Assembly: GCA_016712225.1 (NCBI GenBank)
Contig: JADJRL010000003.1
Coordinates: 2,617,501-2,681,500 of the forward strand
Origin: Candidatus Defluviibacterium haderslevense
Lineage (GTDB): Bacteria > Bacteroidota > Bacteroidia > Chitinophagales > Saprospiraceae
Direction: 5' to 3'
DNA length: 64,000 nt
Of the stretch, positions 52,024 to 62,263 are shown one piece after another; positions within the stretch are counted from its first letter, which is position 1, and each line of letters opens with the position of its first letter. The notes below the pieces were generated by a model, which ran no database searches, had not been told where the DNA came from, and was given only the letters and a program-made list of their open reading frames with translations. Made by a program: the position numbers and the translations under genes.

Positions 52024-52057
52024 AAAAAAAAAGGATCAACTATATAGTCAACCCTTT
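52024..52057 (-). terminator. Intrinsic terminator of the first PorT-like gene
   Basis: AAAGG (52030-52034) pairs with CCTTT (52053-52057) around a central 10-bp palindrome, ACTATATAGT. On the minus strand the stem is followed by about ten T residues. It lies 23 bp past the stop of the barrel gene at 52080. Confidence 0.6.
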
Positions 52058-52079
52058 ATGATTTTAGATGTGGGATATT

Positions 52080-52667
52080 TTAATTTCTATGTTTGAGTAA
52101 ATAGAATAAGCCTAACTGTAAACCACTATTATTTGATTTAACAGTTCCATATTTGTTAATGTTGCTAACGCCAAAGTTATATCTTGCATCCACACCAAAA
52201 CCAGATGGTGGATGTACATAGCTAACTCCAGCTGCTAGACTCAGATCCAAAATGTTAAAATTGTCCTTAGTGTTAATGCTGTTATTGTTGTTTTTTGAAT
52301 GAGCCCATACAAGTATACCTAGTTGAGGTCCAGCTTGAAGTCTAAGTCCATTATTAAACATATATTGAAATAACACAGGTACGTTGATATAATTTAGGTT
52401 TAAGGATTCTTTACCTCCGGAACTTAGATTGTATCTATAGCCTTGAGTAGAGAACACCAATTCAGGTTGTATTGCAAAATGACTTTTAATATGTATATGT
52501 CCTAATAATCCTACATTGAATCCAGCTTTTAATTTTGATTCTGAATTGTTGTCGCTGTTAATTGTATAAAGGTTAAGTCCTCCTTTAATACCTAAGTTAA
52601 CATGTTGAGCATTTGTTGCAGTTATCAATATGAATATGAAGCATGCAATAGTTAAGTAAAATTTCAT
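52080..52667 (-). CDS. PorT-like outer-membrane beta-barrel protein (paralogue 1)
   Basis: 195 residues with the signal peptide MKFYLTIACFIFILITATNAQ and eight or so amphipathic strands (VNLGIKGGLNLYTI, FNVGLLGHIHIKSHFAIQPELVFSTQGY, GLRLQAGPQLGILV, GFGVDARYNFGVSNINKYG). The GxKGGxNL start and the FxxxPELxFSxxGxx pattern are typical of the outer-membrane barrel family PF13568 in Bacteroidota. A close paralogue at 53384 shares most of the sequence. The function is structural or transport; no ligand can be named. Confidence 0.85.
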   Translation of the reverse strand: MKFYLTIACFIFILITATNAQHVNLGIKGGLNLYTINSDNNSESKLKAGFNVGLLGHIHIKSHFAIQPELVFSTQGYRYNLSSGGKESLNLNYINVPVLFQYMFNNGLRLQAGPQLGILVWAHSKNNNNSINTKDNFNILDLSLAAGVSYVHPPSGFGVDARYNFGVSNINKYGTVKSNNSGLQLGLFYLLKHRN

Positions 52668-53333
52668 AATTTGTATTTTTTTATATTTAAATAAATGATA
52701 TGGTTGTATATTTTGTCAAGTAACGTATGTTGTTTTATATAGGTTCATTGCTATTGCCTATTTATTAATTTAATTCAAGTTTATTTTATTTTTATTTATT
52801 AATGTGTGAATGATATTAGAAAATATTTGAATTATGTAATTTATTATTGGTTTATTGTTGTATTGATTTTATGATTTTAATCACACAGTTATATTTTTAC
52901 TTATAGTTTAATGGGATTCTTCTGTATATCATTTAAGTAAAGAAAAGTAATTTAAATCAGAAATGAGGATTGTATATCCAATCGATTGATTTGTAAGGAT
53001 GGTTATCGTAGAATTATCATATTTTTTTGAAATATATCATTTCTACCCTTTTAATAGTTCAATATTAGATCACTAAACAAATGCAAATTAATTCAAAAAT
53101 GGTGGTTCATTTATAGCATGTAAAGCGTAAATGTATTTTTGATTAACAAATGTTATTGAGGACTGGATTCATGATATTAAAATTCTTGAACTTAATACTA
53201 ACTTAGGAAAATATTTTTATTTAAGTGTAACTTTTACTTTTGTAATATTTAGGCTTTTGATTTAGTATCAGTACTATTTTGTTTGATATTACAAGTTAAA
53301 TAGAAAATAAGATTTTAAATGTTTAATTAAAAA
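52668..53333. other. AT-rich spacer between the two PorT-like genes
   Basis: 666 bp with very low GC, many T and A runs, and no reading frame of note. It presumably contains the promoter of paralogue 1. I see no other structure. Confidence 0.4.
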
Positions 53334-53361
53334 AATAGGTCTACATTATTGCAGACCTATT
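53334..53361 (-). terminator. Intrinsic terminator of the second PorT-like gene
   Basis: A perfect 9-bp stem, AATAGGTCT (53334-53342) with AGACCTATT (53353-53361), around a 10-nt loop; on the minus strand it is followed by a T-tract. It lies 23 bp after the stop of the gene at 53384. Confidence 0.85.
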
Positions 53362-53383
53362 ATTTATTCAAAGTAAAGGATAA

Positions 53384-53971
53384 TTAACTTCTGTGTTTTA
53401 ATAAATAAAATATTCCCAATTGCAAGCCACTATTAATGGATTTGACTGTTCCATATTTATTAATATTACTAACTCCAAAATTATATCTTAAATCGCCACC
53501 AAATCCTGTTGGTGGATTTACATAACTAAAGCCTGTAGTTATTGCAAAATCTATTGTATTAAAGTTATCTTTAGAGTTTATACTGTTATTATTGTTTTTT
53601 GATTTAGCGAACACAAGAAGACCCAGTTGCGGTCCGGCTTGAAGTCTAAATCCTCTATTAAACATAAATTGGAAGAGCACAGGTAGATTTAGATAATTTA
53701 ATTTTAAGGTGCCTTCATCTCCAGAACTCAGATTATATTTATAACCTTGAGTTGAGAACCATAATTCAGGTTGTAATGCAAAATGTTTTGTGAAATGAAT
53801 ATGACCCAGGTAGCCAATATTGAATCCGGGTTTCAATTTTGATAGTGCATTGTTGTCACTTTTAATAGTATAAAGATTGAATCCTCCTTTGATACCCAAG
53901 TTAACATATTGAGCATTTGATGCAGTTGTCAAAAATATTGTCAAACATGCAATACTTAAATAAATTTTCAT
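53384..53971 (-). CDS. PorT-like outer-membrane beta-barrel protein (paralogue 2)
   Basis: 195 residues, with the signal peptide MKIYLSIACLTIFLTTASNAQ. It is the same length as paralogue 1 and differs mostly by conservative changes (VNLGIKGGFNLYTI, RLQAGPQLGLLV, NFGVSNINKYGTVKS). A tandem duplication separated by about 700 bp of AT-rich DNA explains the pair, and each copy has its own terminator. The family is the small outer-membrane barrel of PF13568 type. Paralogue-specific expression is possible but cannot be shown here. Confidence 0.85.
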   Translation of the reverse strand: MKIYLSIACLTIFLTTASNAQYVNLGIKGGFNLYTIKSDNNALSKLKPGFNIGYLGHIHFTKHFALQPELWFSTQGYKYNLSSGDEGTLKLNYLNLPVLFQFMFNRGFRLQAGPQLGLLVFAKSKNNNNSINSKDNFNTIDFAITTGFSYVNPPTGFGGDLRYNFGVSNINKYGTVKSINSGLQLGIFYLLKHRS

Positions 53972-54390
53972 AATTTTAATTTTTATAAGTATAAAAAAAT
54001 TGAATTATTCCATGGTTTATTTAGTTTTTTAACGCAGTTATATTTATTAAAGTTCATAAACACCATATTTTTTTAATTTTAAATTAGTGGTTTTAATATT
54101 TTAATAATTGTGAAGGGGATTATATGGATTCAATATTGGATATTTATTTTATGAATCAAAGTGATAGTTTTATTTTTATTATAACATTATTAGGATGGTA
54201 TTGCAATGTCCATGTTATGTGCTTTTTGATATTATTTAAGTTTAGGAACGCTTACCTATTTGCCAACTAAGAATTGCCACTGTGTGAATTTGAAAAGTAA
54301 GGATATATGGGTGAAAGTAGCAAGTTAAGATATTTGTTTAATAAATTATCATAGCTTGTTTCATATTGATTATATTTGCATAAACAGTAA
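53972..54390. other. 419-bp divergent intergenic region
   Basis: AT-rich, with a TATATTTG box at 54371-54378 about 13 nt before the thiolase start, which may be the -7 element of its promoter. The expected TTTG at the right distance was not found. Nothing else is recognisable. Confidence 0.4.
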
Positions 54391-55572
54391 ATGATCTTGA
54401 CAGATAATTTTCAAAAACCAGGAGTTTACATCATTGGCGCTGCACAACTTAAGGTTGAGAAGCAATCAGCACTTAGTATTCGTGAAATGGGAGCAAAAGC
54501 GATCCGGGATGCTATGAATGATGCGGGAATCGAACAAGTGGATGCGATCTATATCGGAAATATGCTCTCCGGATTAATTTCACACCAACAGCAATTAGGT
54601 TCTATTGTAGCGGGAGCTGCGGGATTGAATGGGACAGAAGCAGTAACACTGGAGGCGGCGTGTGGCTCTGGTGGTGCAGCTCTCCGTAACGGATATATGG
54701 CCATTATGAGTGGGATGTGCGATACTGTGGTAGTGTGTGGATTAGAAAAGATGAGTCATCATGATAAAACCTTTATAACAGATTCGATAGCTACGGCTTC
54801 GGATTGGGAAATTGAAGGTGGACAAGGAGCTTCATTTCTAACATTAAATGCAGGACTCATGCAAAGTTATTTGGACACTTATAAAATTTCGCCCGATCTC
54901 TTTGCCATGTTTGGTGTAAATGCACATCACAATGCTAACAAGAATCCGAATGCGTTACTTCACAAAGAAATTACTATTGAAGATTATGTCAATGCAAAAT
55001 TTATAAGTGAGTCTTTGAGAATTTATGATGCTTCACCCATTTGTGATGGGAGTGCTGCAGTTATTTTGTCTAAGTATCCACCATTGAATCACAACAACAG
55101 ACCACAGGTCAAAATAACAGCTTCCACTTCTGCTACTGATTTTGTGGGTATTGCTAATAGAGTAGATCCATTGGAAGCTGCTGGTATCAAACGTTCTGGA
55201 TTGAAAGCATTGGATGTGGCAGGAATAAGTATTGATGATATTGATTTTTTCGAATTGCATGATGCCTATTCTATCATTGCAACGTTGACACTTGAAGCCT
55301 TGGGATTTGCAAAAAAAGGTGAGGGTTGGAAACTTGCTGTAGAGGAAGAGATTACACCAAATGGAAGTATACCTATAGCAACTTTTGGTGGACTTAAAGC
55401 ACGAGGACATCCGATCGGAGCTTCCGGCGTCTATCAAGCAGTAGAAGCCTATATGCAATTAACAGGTCTTGGCGGCGATAATCAATTAAAGAAGGACGTT
55501 CGTATTGGTTTAATTCAGAGTATCGGTGGTACTGCTTCTACGATCTTAACTCACGTCTTGGTTAAGCAATAA
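54391..55572 (+). CDS. Thiolase-family acyl-CoA acyltransferase
   Basis: 393 residues. The nucleophilic Cys lies in VTLEAACGSGGAALRNGY; the later ELHDAYSII and RGHPIGASGVYQAVEA supply the His and GHP motifs of the thiolase fold. The second Cys that classical thiolases use as a base (in a CxGGG motif) is replaced by SIGGTAST near the end, so this fits the SCP2-type thiolase-like group found in Bacteria and Archaea, where the true reaction is often uncertain (for example, HMG-CoA-linked acetyl transfer). It stands alone with no beta-oxidation neighbours. Confidence 0.85.
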   Translation: MILTDNFQKPGVYIIGAAQLKVEKQSALSIREMGAKAIRDAMNDAGIEQVDAIYIGNMLSGLISHQQQLGSIVAGAAGLNGTEAVTLEAACGSGGAALRNGYMAIMSGMCDTVVVCGLEKMSHHDKTFITDSIATASDWEIEGGQGASFLTLNAGLMQSYLDTYKISPDLFAMFGVNAHHNANKNPNALLHKEITIEDYVNAKFISESLRIYDASPICDGSAAVILSKYPPLNHNNRPQVKITASTSATDFVGIANRVDPLEAAGIKRSGLKALDVAGISIDDIDFFELHDAYSIIATLTLEALGFAKKGEGWKLAVEEEITPNGSIPIATFGGLKARGHPIGASGVYQAVEAYMQLTGLGGDNQLKKDVRIGLIQSIGGTASTILTHVLVKQ

Positions 55573-55694
55573 TGACTTAATTATTTGGTCAATATAAATT
55601 CTAAATGCTTGCATGTAAAATTCACTTGAATCTTAAATCAAAGACTAATAACCAGCTTTAGAAAGTTTTTTTATTTAGGAAATGGCTTGTTGTA

Positions 55695-57782
55695 TTAATG
55701 TAATATGGAAAATGTTTTTTGAAAAGAAGAACCATTTTCACAAATGATCTTAGATAAATAAATGCCTGAAGGCAAGTTTTTCGAAGATATATAAAAATTA
55801 TCCCCACCATTAGCATTAACAGAAGTAGCAACAAATCCTTGCATATTATAAATGTTTATTTTTTTTGCAGATGATTTCAAATTGGAAATTTTAATATTGA
55901 TTTCATCATTACAAGGATTTGGATAGATCGTGTAATCTTCCTCGATTGTTTTATTGTTCTTGTCACTTATATTGGTAAGAATGCAAAGCCCCGGCATATT
56001 GTTATCCATCCACTCCAATCTTTTAATCAGCCACCTTTTTAGACTGTTGACATTATTATGGAAAGTAGATGGAAATGGATAAGGATTTGGCCAAATATAT
56101 AAACCAAGTATGGACCACAAATCAAAATTTTTTTCGGCAGCATCTTGGATTTCAAGTTCATAATTGTTGATTCGATTTTCTAAGGCTTTATTACTCCAAC
56201 TTGTAGCGCGGAGTTTTGAATATTCACATTGTAAATTATTAATAAAAAGCGAATCACTTAATAATTTATCCCACCAAAAAGGTAACTGCCAATTATCTCC
56301 AGGACAGACGTTTCCAAAATCTATAGCCCAGCCGGAAGTCTGTTCACCTGAACAATAATTGATATTTCCAAATGCTATATCATAATCCCAGGGTGGTCCT
56401 ATGGTTAGTTTTCCGCCTTTATCATCCCTGGTTTTATACAAATAGGTACTGAGTCTATAACCATCTGTGTTTCTACTTAATTCATTCAATAAGAAATAGT
56501 GTATGAAAGATGCTTCATCTGCATATTTTCTCCAACCCTTATCTTTTTGGATTAGCGTATCGTAGTATAATGTTTGTTCAAAAGAATCAACAAATTGAGT
56601 AATGTATTTTTTTTGTTGATCATTCATTTTATCATCTGTTGGATAATGATATTGATAATAAATGATTTGATTGAAGGGATGAATGTTAGGTGGAAAATTG
56701 GAAATCCAACCGGCACCATTGCCTCCTGTTCCTTTATCGATTTTAAATATATAACCTCCTGTGAGTTGCACACCTGAAGTATCTTCAAGTGTAAGTTTAG
56801 AAATGTCTACTCGATTTTTATCTTGTTTTATTTTTTCCATTAAAACGTAAAGACCTTGATGTTCATCATTAATGACTAAATCTACATAACGGACCCGACT
56901 TGCGTATCGACCCAAATCGCGATAGAGATCATACGCCAATACATTATTCATAAAGCTTTTATCCGTGAAATTTGCACTTAGTATCCAATCACTTTCTTCC
57001 GGCATTCCTAGTAATCCTATTTTGGTTTCAATTCCCAACGAATCAACAAATTCAAAACCGTAGGACTTTTTAGGAAACCATTGACTGCTTGATCCTCTTA
57101 ATTCAATACCGATTTTTGCTTTTAGAATTGCGGAATCATGAAATCCATTAAAGCCTTGAATGGGATTATCAACCAATTCAAAATCGACAATTCTTTTAGG
57201 ATCGTCCAATATATTTTCACCCAAAGTATTGATTCTAATGATGGGAAGTTTACTTTGTAGGTAGGGCTTAGAAGGTTTAGGTGGCGTCATTCCAAAACTT
57301 AAAGACCACGAATTAAGTATTCCTGATTGGCTCGGATAACGATCTTTTATTAATAAACGCCAGGTACCATTACCAGAGACTTTAGAATTCAAATGACCAA
57401 AATTTCTAATGGGTCTGTAAGTATCTGTATATGGTCCCCAATTATTAGCGATAAAATTGTTAGATTTCATGTCTAAGCATCCCTGAAAATCGGATCCCCC
57501 AAGTCCTGTGGTTAATAATACTTTTTGACCTCCAGGAGACGTAAGCCATAATTCCAATTGATCCATGGATGGATGATTTAGGTTGATGCAAATTTTGATT
57601 AATCCAAAGCTTGAATCGATTTGATCGGGACTTAAATCTTTTATGTCAATTGGAAATTCTGTTATACTTGTGCCATCATCAAGAATTGGACCTGAACTAT
57701 TTGAGGTGTAAACCTGTCCGAATAGTGTGTTACAAAAAATTATAAATGCAAGAAGTCGGAAAGATTTTATCAATTTGGTCAA
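55695..57782 (-). CDS. CotH-like kinase with N-terminal P domain and T9SS sorting domain
   Basis: 695 residues. A signal peptide is followed by a proprotein-convertase P domain (about 25-165: ICINLNHPSMDQLELWLTSP, GNGTWRLLIKDRYPSQSG). The CotH domain (about 185-610) shows AKIGIELRGSSSQWFPKKSY, a following GLLGMPEESDWILSA, and the catalytic-type GPPWDYDIAFGN. The last ~75 residues (YTIYPNPCNDEINIKI, LPSGIYLSKIICENGSS) are a T9SS type A domain. CotH proteins are atypical kinases or crosslinkers; here it is probably secreted. The substrate is unknown. Confidence 0.88.
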   Translation of the reverse strand: MTKLIKSFRLLAFIIFCNTLFGQVYTSNSSGPILDDGTSITEFPIDIKDLSPDQIDSSFGLIKICINLNHPSMDQLELWLTSPGGQKVLLTTGLGGSDFQGCLDMKSNNFIANNWGPYTDTYRPIRNFGHLNSKVSGNGTWRLLIKDRYPSQSGILNSWSLSFGMTPPKPSKPYLQSKLPIIRINTLGENILDDPKRIVDFELVDNPIQGFNGFHDSAILKAKIGIELRGSSSQWFPKKSYGFEFVDSLGIETKIGLLGMPEESDWILSANFTDKSFMNNVLAYDLYRDLGRYASRVRYVDLVINDEHQGLYVLMEKIKQDKNRVDISKLTLEDTSGVQLTGGYIFKIDKGTGGNGAGWISNFPPNIHPFNQIIYYQYHYPTDDKMNDQQKKYITQFVDSFEQTLYYDTLIQKDKGWRKYADEASFIHYFLLNELSRNTDGYRLSTYLYKTRDDKGGKLTIGPPWDYDIAFGNINYCSGEQTSGWAIDFGNVCPGDNWQLPFWWDKLLSDSLFINNLQCEYSKLRATSWSNKALENRINNYELEIQDAAEKNFDLWSILGLYIWPNPYPFPSTFHNNVNSLKRWLIKRLEWMDNNMPGLCILTNISDKNNKTIEEDYTIYPNPCNDEINIKISNLKSSAKKINIYNMQGFVATSVNANGGDNFYISSKNLPSGIYLSKIICENGSSFQKTFSILH

Positions 57783-57937
57783 ATTTAAGGTCTCAAATAT
57801 AAATCATTTTTTAAAAAAAATCTTTTTTTAATCAATACTTGAGATCAAAGAGGGATTCTTTGCTTTATTGGTAAATGAAGTCTATTGGATAATTCTGATA
57901 TGAATTTTATATTCGTAAAAAGGAGTAGTAGATCATT

Positions 57938-57945
57938 TATATTTG
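57938..57945 (+). promoter_or_regulatory. -7 box of the CPBP protease promoter
   Basis: TATATTTG, a perfect match to the Bacteroidota -7 element, 60 bp upstream of the ATG at 58006. A matching TTTG at 19 nt upstream was not seen. Confidence 0.4.
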
Positions 57946-58005
57946 TGCATTATGATATAGCGTGAGTTTTAAATTACCACAAACCCAAATTAATATTTGT
58001 AATTC

Positions 58006-58752
58006 ATGAATAATCAATTGTTTAAAGGTGCTGATCAAATTAATTGGAAAGGGATATTTCTCTATTACATGATAGCTGTAGTCATTGCATTACCTTTTAA
58101 TAGTAGTATTGCTAATCCATATTACCTTGAATTTACAGGAGGTACGATAATCGCTCAATTAACGTTTCTGCCAGCTTGTTTGGGGACTTTAATTGCTGCT
58201 TTAGTTGCCTTTAAGTTTGATGTCTTGCATCAAAAAAGTATTGATTTTTTTGGCAATCACACCTACAAGAATACACTGATTGCACTTGTACCCTTGATTG
58301 TGCTTACTATTTTTGGAATTGATAATACCATGGGATGGGACAAACATATATATGCATTTACATTTGTGATGATCATATTAGTGTATTCCACATGTGAAGA
58401 AATATTTTGGCGAGGATACCTTCAAGATGCACTCAGACCTTTAAGTATTTACATTCGATTTACAGTATTAGGTGTTATGTGGTGGGCATGGCATTTTCCA
58501 TTTAACGATCCTTTTGGATGGACGGGGTTTCTGCTGCTTTGTTTGCTAAGCGCTTTTTTGATCGGTAAATTTGCAGAGGAGTCCAAATCGTATTTTACGA
58601 CCGGAGGATTACATTGTTTAGTTACTTCGTTATTTAACATGAATGAAACAGACAATAATACTAAAATGTTGATGGGTGGGCTTACGATTGCAGTGTGGTT
58701 AGGAATTGGTACATTTTGGAAAACACCGCTTGTTACTAAGGATTCAATTTAA
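58006..58752 (+). CDS. CPBP-family intramembrane glutamic protease
   Basis: 248 residues with about seven transmembrane helices. The CPBP/Abi motifs are intact: EEIFWR (E131, E132, R136), FxxxH-like WWAWHFPFND (H163) and a later HCLVTSLFN. Members are Rce1-like intramembrane proteases, and some protect against bacteriocins, but the substrate here is unknown. It is a single gene. A perfect -7 box lies upstream. Confidence 0.85.
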   Translation: MNNQLFKGADQINWKGIFLYYMIAVVIALPFNSSIANPYYLEFTGGTIIAQLTFLPACLGTLIAALVAFKFDVLHQKSIDFFGNHTYKNTLIALVPLIVLTIFGIDNTMGWDKHIYAFTFVMIILVYSTCEEIFWRGYLQDALRPLSIYIRFTVLGVMWWAWHFPFNDPFGWTGFLLLCLLSAFLIGKFAEESKSYFTTGGLHCLVTSLFNMNETDNNTKMLMGGLTIAVWLGIGTFWKTPLVTKDSI

Positions 58753-59030
58753 TTAGAATTCGTATTGATGTAATTAATTACATACATTCTAGCTCAAAGG
58801 ATAAAACCGAATTAACTAATCTGTAATTTTATTCTACTTCCTTCAAGTCCAACTTCAAGTTTGATTTATGATTAAATTAAACTAAGAAACCCTTCTTCTA
58901 GGCTTATAATCCAAGCTTCAAAACATTTTTTCGTTTTTTCTGCAACGCGAGATACTTTTTAAGGATATGATGGTTAAATGAACTTAATGATAAGTTCAAT
59001 TTATTATTCATTCAGTAAATATTAGAAATC

Positions 59031-62000
59031 ATGAAAACAAATTTGTTAACATTACTCAGCATTTTTTTATGCTTCGACTTAGTAGCTCAAGGCAACTTTT
59101 CGATTAGCTTGTTTAAAGCTCCATGCAATGCGGATGGCATTGTTGTTGCTCATGGCTTGAATCCACTTATCCAAACTACGATTCAATGGGGCTATTACTC
59201 AACACCAGAAATTCATAAAGTTACAAATACAACAGATACCTTTTTTTTCTACAAAGGTGGAAGTATTAATGCAATTACATATGATATCAACAACAATTAC
59301 AATGGTTCTGGATTTTTTCAAAGCGATTTACCCTTTAAGGTAGACTTTAATGTGATTCGTAAAAAATGTCCTGAGTTGAGCATTGTTACTGCGACTGTTA
59401 TTGGTGGTGTGGCTCCATACACTTATATATGGAAAGATGAAAGCGACATGGTTGTTGGAAGCATGAATCCGATTGGGTTGCAAAGTGGTTCTTATACTGC
59501 AGAAATTACAGATGCAAATGGTTGCGTATGGAGTCAATTAGATGATTCATCTTCTGTTTATGTGTATAATGATCCCGGGTTTACTTATACGGTTCTAACA
59601 ACAGAAGCAAATTGCACAAATGGTACAGCAACGATAAGTAATTTATCAGGAGGATTGGCGCCATTCACTTACAAATGGTTTAATCAATCCACGGCTAACG
59701 CTGTACAATCTTTGATAGCTGGTAATTATAAAGTTACGGTAACTGATGCTCAAGGGTGCAACAATCGACAAAGTTTTTATATCCGTCAATCGAAAATTAT
59801 AAATGCCAACACAGTGCCTACCAATACAACGTGCAGTAATAATGATGGAAGTCTCATTGCATTTGGTTCAGGTGGAAAACCGCCCTATTCATATGCTTGG
59901 AATAATGGTCAATTAACCCAAGAAATAAAAAATATGTCAGAGGGATTCTATTATGTCAATGTAATTGATGCTGATGGATGTTCCGGGATTGGATATGGTA
60001 GAATAGAAAATTTTTCTCCAGTGCAAGTTAAAATATTAAATCAGACCGTTAGCTCTTGTACTTCTCCAAGTGGCTCAGCTACATTAGGTATTCAAGGTGG
60101 ACTAGCGCCATATGATATAGTTTGGAATACGTTCCCAAAACAAACCGGTGTACAATTACAAAATGTTCCACCGGGAGATTATGGATTTATTGTGACTGAT
60201 GCAAACTTCTGCAAAAGAATAGGAACTGTTCGGATATTACCACAATTTCAAATCACACCTAGTTTTAATATTCAAAATGCAACATGTCTTGCGGCAAATG
60301 GTTCAATAGCAACAACTGTTATTGGGGGCACAGCGCCTTATCAATACCAATGGAGTAATTTATCAAATACATCAACCATCAATCATCTTTCTGCTGGGTC
60401 TTACGATGTGACGATAACAGATGCCAATGGATGTCAAGTTACAAAGTATCTTTCTGTGAATTCAGAATCGCCAATTCAAATTTCTCACGCTACAACTCCA
60501 ACTTCATGTATTTTTTCGAATGATGGATCGATCATTACCAATGTTACTGGTGGAACACCACCGTACAAATTTAATTGGTCAAATGGCGTAACAACAGTTA
60601 ATAATAATAATTTAACCCAAGGCTATTATTATTTATTTGTAACAGATGCTTTAGGATGCACTGCTTATTCATATGTTTATGTAAATTATAATGCAGGAAC
60701 GGATTTTTGTTATTGCACCATTCAAGGAAATGTATTTCACGATGTAAATAATAATTGCATCAAAGATCCGGGAGAATCCGGGATATCAAATATTCAAATG
60801 CATCTTTCGCAATTTGGATACACCTATACAGATGCCAATGGGGATTACGCATTTAGAGTGCCATCGGGATCATACACATTAAGTGAAAGGATACAATACC
60901 AATATCCTTTGTCTTCATGTCAAAACAATAATTTAATCATTAATACAACAGCATCAAGTGGCTGTACACTCAACTATGATTTTGCGAACGAAAGCAATCC
61001 TTTGAGGGATATACATATCAGTACATGGCCAGCCAAATGCCCCATACCTGGATTTGAATATTCACAGAAAATGATAATATCAAATGATGGAACAATACCT
61101 GAGAATGATGTGATAGCAAATTATGGTACCGATTATCAATTGAGTGATGCTCAATTTAGTCCAAGTGGACATTTTATCCCAGATGTTAAAGCCGGTGCTT
61201 ATAAAGTTACTAATCTGGGACCTGTCCAAGAGGGCAATGCAAAACTTTTTCAGATAACTTATCAAGTACCTGCTAATATTCCATTAAATACGGAATTATG
61301 GTTTGATGCAGAATGCGCATATGAAGCACCCATTAGTAATTGGCTCAATGACTATTCACCTTGGAACAATAAAAACTTATTTAAGGATATCGTTGTAGGT
61401 TCATATGACCCAAATTTCATGGAAGTATTACCTCAAGGAAAGGGCTCAGAAGGATTTATTTCAAAGACTGATACCATATTAGAATACATGGTTCATTTTC
61501 AAAATGAAGGAACTTATTATGCCAGAAAAGTTGAGGTAGAAGTCAAGCTAGATCCAAATTTAAATTGGAGAAGTTTGAAACCAGTATATAACTCTCATCC
61601 AGTTCAAGTTTCGATAAATGAAAAAGGAAAAATATTATTTACATTCGATAATATTAACCTATATCCAAAATCATTTAGTGAAGATTTAAGCAATGGTTTC
61701 TTCACATTTACAGTGAATACAAATCGCAATTTATCTGAATTAACAAAAATTAGAAATAGTGCAGATATTTATTTTGATTTTAATACGCCTATTTCAACAA
61801 ATACAACATTAAATACAATTGAAAAATTATCATCATCAAATGACCCTACAATAAGTCCAATATCATTTGAGATCAATCCCAATCCGAATTCAGGAGCATT
61901 TACTATAGCAATGCAAAGTCGTCAAAATACTATGGCTACAGTACAAATAATTGACTTGATGGGAAAAATAAATTATAGTACAGCTGTTCAATTGGTAAAC

Positions 62001-62117
62001 GGCAAACAAAGCATACCAGTTCATGCTTCAAGGTTAACCAATGGTATTTATTTCGTAAGGATATTTCTATCAGATGGAAGCACAATGGTTAAACGAGTTG
62101 AAATAGTAAATGATTAA
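59031..62117 (+). CDS. SprB-repeat surface adhesin with SdrD-B-like and T9SS domains
   Basis: 1028 residues with a signal peptide. About six SprB-type repeats (for example, PFTYKWFNQSTANAV, GNYKVTVTDAQGC; PYQYQWSNLSNTSTI, GSYDVTITDANGC) fill residues 100-560. An SdrD-B-like Ig module follows (GNVFHDVNNNCIKDPGES, then TDANGDYAFRVPSGSYTL), then a conserved Bacteroidota domain (DPNFMEVLPQGKG, then EYMVHFQNEGT), and a T9SS type A end (PNPNSGAFTI, LTNGIYFVRIFLSDG). SprB proteins are mobile adhesins for gliding. No SprA/Gld genes are in the window. Confidence 0.9.
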   Translation: MKTNLLTLLSIFLCFDLVAQGNFSISLFKAPCNADGIVVAHGLNPLIQTTIQWGYYSTPEIHKVTNTTDTFFFYKGGSINAITYDINNNYNGSGFFQSDLPFKVDFNVIRKKCPELSIVTATVIGGVAPYTYIWKDESDMVVGSMNPIGLQSGSYTAEITDANGCVWSQLDDSSSVYVYNDPGFTYTVLTTEANCTNGTATISNLSGGLAPFTYKWFNQSTANAVQSLIAGNYKVTVTDAQGCNNRQSFYIRQSKIINANTVPTNTTCSNNDGSLIAFGSGGKPPYSYAWNNGQLTQEIKNMSEGFYYVNVIDADGCSGIGYGRIENFSPVQVKILNQTVSSCTSPSGSATLGIQGGLAPYDIVWNTFPKQTGVQLQNVPPGDYGFIVTDANFCKRIGTVRILPQFQITPSFNIQNATCLAANGSIATTVIGGTAPYQYQWSNLSNTSTINHLSAGSYDVTITDANGCQVTKYLSVNSESPIQISHATTPTSCIFSNDGSIITNVTGGTPPYKFNWSNGVTTVNNNNLTQGYYYLFVTDALGCTAYSYVYVNYNAGTDFCYCTIQGNVFHDVNNNCIKDPGESGISNIQMHLSQFGYTYTDANGDYAFRVPSGSYTLSERIQYQYPLSSCQNNNLIINTTASSGCTLNYDFANESNPLRDIHISTWPAKCPIPGFEYSQKMIISNDGTIPENDVIANYGTDYQLSDAQFSPSGHFIPDVKAGAYKVTNLGPVQEGNAKLFQITYQVPANIPLNTELWFDAECAYEAPISNWLNDYSPWNNKNLFKDIVVGSYDPNFMEVLPQGKGSEGFISKTDTILEYMVHFQNEGTYYARKVEVEVKLDPNLNWRSLKPVYNSHPVQVSINEKGKILFTFDNINLYPKSFSEDLSNGFFTFTVNTNRNLSELTKIRNSADIYFDFNTPISTNTTLNTIEKLSSSNDPTISPISFEINPNPNSGAFTIAMQSRQNTMATVQIIDLMGKINYSTAVQLVNGKQSIPVHASRLTNGIYFVRIFLSDGSTMVKRVEIVND

Positions 62118-62172
62118 AAACAGTTAGAAAAATTCTAGAAGTGTAAAGCACATTCGTGCATCAAATTCGAAT

Positions 62173-62210
62173 AAATCCTAAGGAAATGAAATGTTTTCTT
62201 AGGATTTTTA
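62173..62210 (+). terminator. Intrinsic terminator of the SprB adhesin gene
   Basis: AAATCCTAAG pairs with CTTAGGATTT, with the stem continuing through GAAA/TTTT, and is followed by TTTTA. It lies about 55 bp after the stop codon. Confidence 0.8.
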
Positions 62211-62263
62211 TATTATAATATGGTTTAATTTTCTTTTATTTGCAGCCCATTAAATAAAAATAT

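Noticed and set aside
55033..55458. 141-codon minus-strand frame inside the thiolase gene
   Set aside because: It is antisense to conserved thiolase motifs; the composition is rich in Cys and Ser as expected from a shadow frame.
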